Source of the DNA: Chloroflexota bacterium
GTDB lineage: Bacteria; Chloroflexota; Limnocylindria; QHBO01
Direction: 5' to 3'
Length of the DNA stretch: 5,841 bases
NCBI GenBank assembly: GCA_020848055.1
Contig: JADLBB010000175.1
Location: forward strand, 1-5,841
The number at the start of each line of letters is the position of its first letter. Positions within the stretch are counted from its first letter, which is position 1. The notes beneath the pieces are model-generated. The model searched no databases. It worked only from the letters and a program-made list of their open reading frames with translations, and was not told the DNA's origin. Positions 1-5,841 of the stretch are shown one piece after another. The position numbers and the translations under genes were made by a program.

Positions 1-520
1 CCTCGACGCCCGCCGCGCCCAGCGTCGCCACACCGGCTGCCCCGCCGCCCTTCATGGTGCGGCTGTCAGCCAGCACCTCGCGCGCGGGCGGCGTCTCGGC
101 TGCAAATGCCGTCGCCCGGACCGGGAACCGCTCGCCCCACTGCCGCGCGGGCCCGAGATCGACATGGATGAACCCCGATCGCGGGTAGAAGCCGAAGCCG
201 AGGAATCCGACCTCGCGCGCCGCAGCCTCGAAGGCCACCGGATCGTGGTTCGCCATGGCGATGTCGAAGGCGGCGCCGTCGAGATGCTTCGACCGGCCCG
301 CGCCCCCCACGGCACGGTTGTGCTCTGGGCTGCGGTAGGCGGAGCGGACGATCAGCGGCTTGCCCAGCCGGTCGCGCAGCGCCTGCAGCTTGTCGAGCGC
401 GGTTTCGTTCACGAGCAGCTTGCCGGTGCCCCGGCATGCAATCTCGGCGGGCGAGAAATTCGGCCAGCGCCAGGCGCTCTCCGGCACATCACGCCAATGG
501 CGGTGGAAGGTCGTGGTCAT
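1..520 (-). CDS. M15A-type zinc D-Ala-D-Ala carboxypeptidase/endolysin, 3' partial
   Basis: 173 codons are visible from the ATG at 520 before the frame runs off the left edge with no stop. The protein belongs to the Peptidase M15A group, zinc enzymes that cut peptide cross-bridges or D-Ala termini in peptidoglycan; in phages they act as endolysins. The start MTTTFHRHWRDVPESAWRWP leads into NFSPAEIACRGTGKLLVNE (21-39), then IVRSAYRSPEHNRAVGGAGR (57-76). The zinc motif SKHLDGAAFD (77-86) supplies H79 and D86, and FIHVDLG (117-123) supplies H119, so all three expected zinc ligands are present. After about residue 155 the sequence becomes Gly/Ala-rich (MKGGGAAGVATLGAAGVE). From memory, related Rhodobacteraceae proteins continue there into a membrane-spanning segment, but that part is outside the window. 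No signal peptide is seen at the N-terminus. GGAGG lies six bases before the ATG. A probable terminator separates it from the upstream DUF6127-like gene. Confidence 0.9.
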   Translation of the reverse strand, partial: MTTTFHRHWRDVPESAWRWPNFSPAEIACRGTGKLLVNETALDKLQALRDRLGKPLIVRSAYRSPEHNRAVGGAGRSKHLDGAAFDIAMANHDPVAFEAAAREVGFLGFGFYPRSGFIHVDLGPARQWGERFPVRATAFAAETPPAREVLADSRTMKGGGAAGVATLGAAGVE

Positions 521-526
521 GAGGGT

Positions 527-531
527 CCTCC
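527..531 (-). promoter_or_regulatory. Shine-Dalgarno site of the M15 peptidase gene
   Basis: GGAGG on the minus strand with a six-base spacer to the ATG at 520-518. It fixes the start of the peptidase gene, and lies just six bases past the terminator's T-run, so translation signals are squeezed directly behind the hairpin. Confidence 0.75.
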
Positions 532-537
532 GAAACG

Positions 538-560
538 AAAAAAAACCGCCTCGAGGGCGG
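538..560 (-). terminator. Probable Rho-independent terminator between the DUF6127-like and M15 peptidase genes
   Basis: On the minus strand CCGCC (560-556), loop CTCGA and GGCGG (550-546) form a five-pair GC stem, followed at once by eight Ts (545-538). This is the classic intrinsic terminator layout, oriented to stop transcripts coming from the tail and DUF6127-like genes, whose last stop is at 596. A second, mutually exclusive stem, AACCGC (568-563) with GCGGTT (549-544), uses the same right arm. The T-run is striking in such GC-rich DNA. It ends six bases before the Shine-Dalgarno sequence of the peptidase gene, so it may act as an attenuator rather than a full stop. Termination has not been shown. 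Confidence 0.72.
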
Positions 561-595
561 GTGCGGTTGGGCTGGTGAACGGGGGTGTTGAGCGG

Positions 596-883
596 CTACG
601 GGCCGCCGCCGAAGATCTTCAGCTTGATCGCTATACCCGCGAGCAGCGCCAGCATGACGCCGGTGGTGATCATGCGGACGGCGGTCTGCATCGCGGTGCG
701 GCGGACCAGCCGGATGCAGTCGACCAGGGAGCGCAGATCGCGGATGTCGAGCGCGGCCTCGTCGCCGTCGAGGCCGACATCGGCCAGCGCACGCTTGGCG
801 CCTTCCTCCGCCGCCCGGGTCAAGATCGCCTCGAACTCGGCGTCGGGCATGCGCACGAAGCCCTCGGATCGGGGTGGGTTCAT
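596..883 (-). CDS. Small single-pass membrane protein, DUF6127-like; candidate lysis (holin-like) protein
   Basis: A complete 95-residue protein ending at TAG 598-596. Residues 1-70 are charged and mostly helical by eye (EGFVRMPDAEFEAILTRAAE, then DIRDLRSLVDCIRLVRRTA). Residues about 71-87 form one hydrophobic segment (MITTGVMLALLAGIAIK), followed by a short KIFGGGP tail. The Arg-rich stretch just before the helix suggests, by the positive-inside rule, that the N-terminus is cytoplasmic. The sequence resembles what I remember as the DUF6127 family, small proteins of alphaproteobacterial phage and GTA-like clusters; the family number is from memory. Position between tail and peptidase genes and a single helix fit a holin or other lysis helper, but no sequence motif proves this. 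It could instead be a membrane-anchored accessory protein. The start is well supported by AAGGAGG five bases upstream. It follows the DUF2793 gene by 19 bases, probably in the same transcript. Confidence 0.85.
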   Translation of the reverse strand: MNPPRSEGFVRMPDAEFEAILTRAAEEGAKRALADVGLDGDEAALDIRDLRSLVDCIRLVRRTAMQTAVRMITTGVMLALLAGIAIKLKIFGGGP

Positions 884-888
884 CGGAT

Positions 889-895
889 CCTCCTT
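889..895 (-). promoter_or_regulatory. Strong Shine-Dalgarno site of the DUF6127-like gene
   Basis: AAGGAGG on the minus strand, five bases before the ATG at 883-881. It is the best ribosome-binding match in the window, sits in the 19-base gap after the DUF2793 gene, and supports this start for a small protein that might otherwise be doubted. Confidence 0.8.
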
Positions 896-902
896 CCGCC
901 GC

Positions 903-1979
903 TCAGCCGACCTTGCAGCCCCAGAAGGACGTGTGGTCGGCGGCGAAGTAGCCGTCCGCGACCCGGAAATACCCCTGCAGCTCGACGGTATCGCCTGCCG
1001 TCAGCGGCACCATGGTCTGAAGCCAGATCGCGGTAGCGAGCGAGACATGAGTGGCGGAGATTTCGCCGAGGGAGCCGCGGATTTCGGTCGTGCCGTTCAG
1101 GACGAGCCGCCCGCGCATGCGGGCGGTGGCGCTGGCGTTGATCTTGTACAGCAGAGTCGCGCCGAAGAGGTAGGTGCCGTCCACGGGGGCGACGAAGTGG
1201 TTGTTCACGGCGTCGAACGCGCCCTGATCGTTGTAGTCGGTGTTGTTAAGGCCGATCTTGGTCCAGGTGCCGACGCCGACGTAGTTGTCGTAGTTCGTGT
1301 AAGCCTTGAACCGCGGCAGCCGGGGCTGATCGACAATGCCGGTGGCGTTGTCGACGCTCAGCCCGTCGAAGAAGGTGCTGCCGTCGGCGGAGACCGCGAG
1401 CCGGAAGCGGTCCGACCCGAACAGCCCCACCAGCGCCTTGGTCACGAAGCCGGTCTGGAGGGTCAAACCGAGATCGTCGCCGGCCGCCTCCTTGTTCATG
1501 GTGTAGAACAGGTCGCCGGTGCCGCCCTCGGCCACGGTCCTCGCCGTCCAGAGCGCGGCGTTGAGCTTGGCCGAGAACGGGTTCGATGCATCCGCCGTGG
1601 TGCCAACCCCGAGGAGCGCCATGTTCTGCAGCGCCGCCGGTGTGGTCCCGAGCCAGCCCGCGCCATCGTAGACCAGCAGCAGGCCCTCGTCCTCGACCCA
1701 TGCGCGCCAGCCGATCCGCGGGGGAAGTCGCAGCCAGGCGCCATCGGTCCAGAGCGCGACGTTCAGGTCCCATCCGGACCATTCGCCCGTCGCGCCCGAG
1801 GCGACGATGTAGCGATCGCCATCGGCGGGACTGCCGGGCGGCGCTGTCAGATCGCGGTCGAGCACGGAGAGCTGCACGAGCCCGTCGAGCAGCCGCAGCG
1901 CCTCGTTGTGGGTGACGTGCTTCTGGGCCTGCGCCGCCAGGATGTAGGGCAGCAGGAGATGGGTCGTGGCGTCGGACAT
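903..1979 (-). CDS. DUF2793 domain tail protein with C-terminal C1q/TNF-like domain (probable tail fibre or tip)
   Basis: A complete 358-residue protein. Residues about 5-110 match DUF2793 as I know it: the signature LLPYILAAQAQKHVTHNEAL (9-28), then a W-rich beta segment with GEWSGW, WTDGAWL and VYDGAGW. Proteins of this family lie beside tail genes in alphaproteobacterial prophages, and an RcGTA fibre protein carries the same domain. The middle (about 125-215) resembles repetitive fibre shaft modules (LGLTLQTGF, VSADGSTFFDGLSVDNATG). Residues about 224-358 look like a C1q/TNF-type jelly roll: WTKI, then FDAVNNHFVAPVDGTYLF, and a closing TSFWGCKV. Such domains usually trimerise and bind surface ligands, so host recognition is a reasonable inference. 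The ATG at 1979 is preceded by GAAGG with a 7-base spacer. The gene follows the large tail gene after 10 bases, implying co-transcription. GC content falls in the C1q-like part (108 of 180 bases at 1141-1320). Confidence 0.9.
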   Translation of the reverse strand: MSDATTHLLLPYILAAQAQKHVTHNEALRLLDGLVQLSVLDRDLTAPPGSPADGDRYIVASGATGEWSGWDLNVALWTDGAWLRLPPRIGWRAWVEDEGLLLVYDGAGWLGTTPAALQNMALLGVGTTADASNPFSAKLNAALWTARTVAEGGTGDLFYTMNKEAAGDDLGLTLQTGFVTKALVGLFGSDRFRLAVSADGSTFFDGLSVDNATGIVDQPRLPRFKAYTNYDNYVGVGTWTKIGLNNTDYNDQGAFDAVNNHFVAPVDGTYLFGATLLYKINASATARMRGRLVLNGTTEIRGSLGEISATHVSLATAIWLQTMVPLTAGDTVELQGYFRVADGYFAADHTSFWGCKVG

Positions 1980-1986
1980 GGGATGG

Positions 1987-1991
1987 CCTTC
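1987..1991 (-). promoter_or_regulatory. Shine-Dalgarno site of the DUF2793 gene, overlapping the upstream stop codon
   Basis: GAAGG on the minus strand with a seven-base spacer to the ATG at 1979-1977. Its first two bases belong to the TGA stop (1992-1990) of the large tail gene. Ribosomes ending on the tail gene would be right at this site, so translational coupling is plausible. Confidence 0.65.
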
Positions 1992-4900
1992 AGAGTATCA
2001 GCGTGAGGGTCTTGGGCGCGCCCCGCCCGACGAGGGCGGAGAGCTGGTAGATGCGGCTGTCGAGCGTGTCACCGGGGCCGAGCGGCGCGCCCCAATCGGC
2101 GGTCTGGTCTGCGGCGGTGTAGACCGCGCTGGTGGTGGCGGTGCTCAGCACCCGCTTAACGGTCGCGCCATCAAGGATCTCGACCTCGTAGGCTTCGAGC
2201 TCTTCTCCGAGCGGCACTTCTAGCCCGCCCCAGCTGTCGGCCGCGAGAGCTCGGGACCGGCGCGTCCAGCGGATCGTCAGATCGCCGGGCGTGCGCGGCC
2301 TGCGCCACGGCTGCTCGACATGGGCGCCGGAGAACGGCCGCAGCCCGACGCCCGCGGGCGTGAAGGATTGCGCCACATAGGTCTCGTCGCTGACGGGGCG
2401 GCTCGCCGGACCGATGCGCCAGTTCCACGGCAATCCGAGATCGGCCTCGGCAATCGGCAGGGACGCCAGCGACGCGTCCAGCACCACGACAAGAGCGCCA
2501 GCGGGCGCCGGATTGCCCATCGCGCCCTCGGTGCCGCGCTGGCCGCGCAGGAGCCGGGTCAGCCGGTATCGACCCGGCGCCAGCAGCTCGGCCGCGCCCG
2601 CCTGCACGATCTCCCAGGTGCCGGGCGCGCTCTCGATAGCCAGCGCATTGGCGCCGCCCAACAGCGTCAGGTCGGTGACGCTCTCCAGCGTGCCGGTGAG
2701 CAGATCGACCACAAGCGCATTGCCGTGGTCGAAGCGTGAGGTGGGGCCCGGATAGAAGTCCGAGACCAGCGCTCCGATCCGGGCGCGGCTGCCGAACGTG
2801 GTCAGCAACTCGAACCCGTCCGTCGAGGGGCTGCGGAACACCGCCATCTCGCCCGGCCAGGGAAGAGCGTGCGCCGCGACAAACGGTCGATGCGCGGGCT
2901 GGTCCTCGGTCAGCTGCGGCAGGTCCATCAGCACCGCGTCCGGCGCGCCGAACACCACGGCCCGCGTCAGCGACGCCGCGCGGGGATCGCCGGGCGGCAG
3001 ATCGTAAGTCGCACGGTCCTGCCGCACCGCCTCGATGCCGCGCGCTGCCGCGTCGGCGATGGAGACGAGCCGCAGATCGACCAGACGCCCGTCATGCGCG
3101 AGCCGGATCGCATCGGCCGGATCGAACGCGAGGCGCGAGGGTGGCAAACGGAACGCCGCCGTCTCGCGGCCCACCCACGCCTCCATCAGCGCGCGGCGGC
3201 AGCGCCTCTCGGCCTCCTCGGGCGGCACCGCCATTGGAAAGGACTCGGACGCGATCCGGGTCGTGTCCACGGTGATGCGCCGGGCCTCGACGAGGGCCGC
3301 GTCGTAATCCTCGTCGGCGCGGGCGACCTGCCATTTCAGGGCCTGCGGCAGTTCGGTCTCCTGGCCGCGCGTCAGTTCCAGCACATCGCCCTCGCGGGTG
3401 GCCACCAGATCGTCGGGCGCGAGGGTGGCGACGGAGGCCCGGCCGCGCATGACAAAGCGGATCCCCCCCTCTGTCTCGACGGCGTCGAAGCCGAAATGCC
3501 GCGACAGCGTTGTGATCGAGGCGCGTGGGCTTTCCAGCGCCGTGATGGCGTAGCCTTCGACCGCGCCCCAGAGGCCGGTGACGTCGATCCGGGACTCGGG
3601 CAGCCCGGCGCGCAGGCAGAGGTGCCGCACGAGCGCCGCCAGCGACACCGCGCCAAGCCGTCCGGTCAGCCAGTGCCCCAGCCGCCAGTTCGCCCCGTCC
3701 GTCCAGACATCGGTCAGCGCCGGAAAGAACGGGTACGGCCGCGCGTCCCAGGTCCAGGCGGCGCATTCCGGCACATGCACCATCCGGCCGCCGTAGACCG
3801 ATGACACCGGGTTGTTCGCCGGGACGCCCCACCAGAGGTACGTCGCCTCGAGATAGGCGCGCTGGATCGCGTCGTCGCGCCAGCCCCGCGAGAAATGCGG
3901 CGTGAAGCTCTCGGACGACTTCGGGTCGAAGAAGACGTTCGGCTGGTTCGTGCCCCGGTCGATGGCGGGACAGCCGAGCTCGGTGAACCAGATCGGCTTC
4001 GACTCCGGCGCCCACGCCGTCAGCGTGCCGCTCTCCACCCCGCCCGGGCGGTCGTAATGCGCGTTCGACCACCAGGCGCGAAGATCCTTGTAGCGGAAAA
4101 CCCATGGCTTGCCCGCCGCGCCATCGCTGATCGGGGTGCGCACCTGTGCCACCCGATCAGCCGCACTGGCATAGAACCAGTCGAAGCCTTCCCCGCCCGC
4201 AATGTTCCCCTGCAGATAGGCCCGGTCGTAGATCGCAGGCCAGCCCGCCTGCGCATCCGCGTGCTCGAACCCGTCGCGCCAGTCCGAGAGCGGCATGTAG
4301 TTGTCGATCCCGACGAAATCGATCTCCGGATCGGCCCAGAGCGGATCTAGGTGGAAGAACACATCGCCGCTGCCGTCGCCCGGTTGGTGCCCGAAATACT
4401 CCGACCAGTCCGCCGCGTATCCGATCCTGGTGCCGGACCCGAGGATCGAACGCACATCGGCAAGCAGGTCCCGATAGGCCTGCACAGCCGGGTAGGTGCT
4501 GGCGCCCGAGCGGATGGTCGTCAGCCCCGGCATCTCGGTGCCGATCAGGAAGGCGTCGACCCCACCCGCCGCCGCGCAGAGATGGGCGTAGTGCAGCACC
4601 ATGCGCCGCAGGCCCCAGTCGCCGGGCGTGCCGGTCCAGCTGACGCTCTCGCCCGCCACGCTGAAGTTGGCGGGCGTGGCCGCGCCGAACAGCGCCGCGA
4701 CCTGGCTTGCGGCCGTGGCGGTCTTGTCCACGGTTCCGGCGAAACCTGCCGCCGGAGAACAGGTGATCCGCCCCCGCCACGGGAACGCGGGCTGCCCCGT
4801 CCCGGCTGCGTTGTCTGAATACGGGTTCGGCAGCGTGTTGCCGGGCGGCACGTCCATCAGGGTGAACGGATAGAAGGTCACGCGTAGCCCGCGCGCCTGC

Positions 4901-5841
4901 ATCTCCTGGATCGCCTGCACCACGGCGAAGTCGGACGGCGTGCCGCCATAGACGGGCCGATCCTGATCGTCGCGGCTGACGAGGAAGGCATTAGCGCGGC
5001 TGACGCCATTCACCGACCATGTGGCGGGCGTGGTCGACTTGGCCGTCACCTCGACGCCCGGCCGCACCTCGCAGGAACCTGCGCGCAGATCGTCGCCGAA
5101 CCACGCCACGACGAGGCTGACACTCTCGACCGCAGGCGCCATCGCCTGCAGCCGGTCCAGCGCCTCCACCATGTCGGTGGAGTCGGCGAGCGCGTTCAGG
5201 TTCTCGGGCACCGTCGCGCCGCCATCGGTCTTGCGGATCGCCTGCGTCGCGTAGGTGAACTCGCCCGAGGCCGGGATCATGGTGACGGCGCGGGTCAGCC
5301 CCTCGGCGGTGTCGGGATCGGCCAGTGGCCGGAACACCTCGAAGGAGAGCTGCGGCAGGCGGTTACCATAGGTGGAAAGCGCCAGTTCCTCGAAGACCAC
5401 ATAGGCGGTGCCGCGATAGGCGGTCGTGCTGGCAGCCCCCATCTTCGCCGCGATGAACGGATCGGCGGACTGCGCCTCGTCGCCCGGATACCAGCGCCAG
5501 GTGACGCCGGAGAGGTCCATGGGCTTGCCGTCGGCCCAAATGCGGCCGATGCCGGTGATCGGGCCCTCGCAGAGCGCCACGGCGAACGAGGCATAGTAGA
5601 GATACTCGGTCGTCTTGACCTTTCCTCCGCCGCCGCCCTTGCCGCCGCCCTGCGTGGTGGTCTTGGTCTCCTCACGAAAATCCGTCGCCCAGATGATGTT
5701 GCCGCCCATGCGCATGCGCCCATAGAGCCGCGGGATGACCGCCCCTTCGGTGGCCGAGGTGATGCGCAGCGTGTCGAGACGTGCACCCTCGATGCGCTGC
5801 GTCGGCGCCAGCGACGAGATGATCCAGCTGTCGACGACCGA
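1990..5841 (-). CDS. Phage/GTA tail baseplate 'megatron' protein with TIM-barrel (glycoside-hydrolase-like) domain, 5' partial
   Basis: A giant distal-tail protein of the type called gp15 or megatron in the Rhodobacter capsulatus gene transfer agent; it forms part of the baseplate and tail tip that meets the host envelope. 1283 codons are visible before the TGA at 1992-1990. The frame is open to the right edge, so the true start lies outside; the ATG at 5715 is internal, because the 42 codons before it read as family-like sequence (EGAVIPRLYGRMRMGGNIIW spans it). Numbering from that ATG: an N-terminal tail domain with a Gly-rich loop (about 23-31) and the family-typical YYASFAVALCEGPITGIGRI (41-60); a TIM-barrel domain at about 333-640; a Phage-tail_3-like region at about 690-900; and a C-terminal beta-rich, fibronectin-III-like or Rcc01698-like region at about 1100-1241. 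Two acidic residues sit where clan-A glycosidases keep catalytic ones, E394 in IGTEM and E579 in WFTELG. Whether it cleaves peptidoglycan is inference. No internal frameshift or stop was seen. Confidence 0.93.
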   Translation of the reverse strand, partial: SVVDSWIISSLAPTQRIEGARLDTLRITSATEGAVIPRLYGRMRMGGNIIWATDFREETKTTTQGGGKGGGGGKVKTTEYLYYASFAVALCEGPITGIGRIWADGKPMDLSGVTWRWYPGDEAQSADPFIAAKMGAASTTAYRGTAYVVFEELALSTYGNRLPQLSFEVFRPLADPDTAEGLTRAVTMIPASGEFTYATQAIRKTDGGATVPENLNALADSTDMVEALDRLQAMAPAVESVSLVVAWFGDDLRAGSCEVRPGVEVTAKSTTPATWSVNGVSRANAFLVSRDDQDRPVYGGTPSDFAVVQAIQEMQARGLRVTFYPFTLMDVPPGNTLPNPYSDNAAGTGQPAFPWRGRITCSPAAGFAGTVDKTATAASQVAALFGAATPANFSVAGESVSWTGTPGDWGLRRMVLHYAHLCAAAGGVDAFLIGTEMPGLTTIRSGASTYPAVQAYRDLLADVRSILGSGTRIGYAADWSEYFGHQPGDGSGDVFFHLDPLWADPEIDFVGIDNYMPLSDWRDGFEHADAQAGWPAIYDRAYLQGNIAGGEGFDWFYASAADRVAQVRTPISDGAAGKPWVFRYKDLRAWWSNAHYDRPGGVESGTLTAWAPESKPIWFTELGCPAIDRGTNQPNVFFDPKSSESFTPHFSRGWRDDAIQRAYLEATYLWWGVPANNPVSSVYGGRMVHVPECAAWTWDARPYPFFPALTDVWTDGANWRLGHWLTGRLGAVSLAALVRHLCLRAGLPESRIDVTGLWGAVEGYAITALESPRASITTLSRHFGFDAVETEGGIRFVMRGRASVATLAPDDLVATREGDVLELTRGQETELPQALKWQVARADEDYDAALVEARRITVDTTRIASESFPMAVPPEEAERRCRRALMEAWVGRETAAFRLPPSRLAFDPADAIRLAHDGRLVDLRLVSIADAAARGIEAVRQDRATYDLPPGDPRAASLTRAVVFGAPDAVLMDLPQLTEDQPAHRPFVAAHALPWPGEMAVFRSPSTDGFELLTTFGSRARIGALVSDFYPGPTSRFDHGNALVVDLLTGTLESVTDLTLLGGANALAIESAPGTWEIVQAGAAELLAPGRYRLTRLLRGQRGTEGAMGNPAPAGALVVVLDASLASLPIAEADLGLPWNWRIGPASRPVSDETYVAQSFTPAGVGLRPFSGAHVEQPWRRPRTPGDLTIRWTRRSRALAADSWGGLEVPLGEELEAYEVEILDGATVKRVLSTATTSAVYTAADQTADWGAPLGPGDTLDSRIYQLSALVGRGAPKTLTLIL

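Noticed and set aside
66..437. A 123-codon minus-strand open frame overlapping the M15 gene in another frame
   Set aside because: The frame starting at 520 contains the full M15 zinc motif set, while this frame gives only Arg/Ala-rich sequence. The real gene has no stop in the window and is easily missed.
546..595. A promoter for the M15 gene in the gap
   Set aside because: No pair of -35 and -10 like boxes with suitable spacing could be found; the only AT-rich bases are the terminator's T-run.
164..1036. A 290-codon plus-strand open frame across the M15 gene, the terminator gap and the DUF6127-like gene
   Set aside because: It shadows three unrelated minus-strand elements and has no recognisable domain.
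585..2006. A 473-codon plus-strand open frame opposite the DUF2793 and DUF6127-like genes
   Set aside because: It is antisense to well-recognised proteins with good ribosome-binding sites. Its translation is low-complexity and rich in R, G, A and V, as expected from GC-rich wobble positions, and it crosses gene boundaries.
3092..4105. A 337-codon minus-strand frame inside the tail gene as a possible overlapping gene
   Set aside because: It is an alternate frame of the TIM-barrel and Phage-tail_3-like coding region, rich in R, G and A, with no domain and no ribosome-binding site of note.
5713..5715. ATG at 5715 as the start of the large tail protein
   Set aside because: The frame stays open to the right edge and the 42 upstream codons (for example RLDTLRITSATEGAVIPRLY) read like the conserved N-terminus of gp15-type proteins, so the start lies beyond the window.
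1..5841. A defence island, toxin-antitoxin pair, CRISPR array or retroelement
   Set aside because: Every base is accounted for by tail and lysis genes, short spacers and one terminator gap. No repeats, reverse transcriptase, nuclease or toxin motif was seen.

Overview
The window looks like the 3' end of a tail-and-lysis module from a prophage, or a gene-transfer-agent-like element, in an alphaproteobacterium. Rhodobacteraceae or a close relative is most likely. The reasons are the high GC content with strong GC preference at third codon positions, and the proteins themselves. These are a very large tail protein with a GTA-type TIM-barrel domain, a DUF2793 tail protein, a small one-helix protein resembling DUF6127, and an M15-type zinc peptidase. 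All four genes are on the minus strand, so transcription runs from base 5841 towards base 1. The assignments come from reading the translations and recognising families; no database search was run.

Layout in the direction of transcription: (1) 5841-1990, a giant tail/baseplate protein ('megatron', RcGTA gp15 type) whose reading frame is open past the window's right edge. (2) 1979-903, a DUF2793 protein with a C1q/TNF-like C-terminal domain, probably a fibre or tail-tip decoration, starting 10 bases after the tail gene ends. (3) 883-596, a 95-residue protein with one C-terminal membrane helix, 19 bases further on and with a strong Shine-Dalgarno sequence. (4) A 75-base gap holding a GC hairpin followed by eight Ts on the minus strand, which looks like an intrinsic terminator. 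(5) 520 to the left edge, an M15A-type D-Ala-D-Ala carboxypeptidase-like peptidase, a probable endolysin, with its C-terminus cut off by the window.

Taken together, genes 1 and 2 would build the distal tail, which contacts the host surface and may digest the cell wall locally. Genes 3 and 4 are candidates for the lysis stage. The terminator directly ahead of the peptidase gene suggests that its expression is separated from, or reduced relative to, the tail genes. Apart from this gap every base lies in a gene or in a very short intergenic spacer. I see no tRNA, insertion sequence, CRISPR array or attachment site. The content fits known phage/GTA families. The points most worth checking are the terminator position, the receptor-type domain on the DUF2793 protein, and what follows the Gly/Ala-rich tail of the peptidase.
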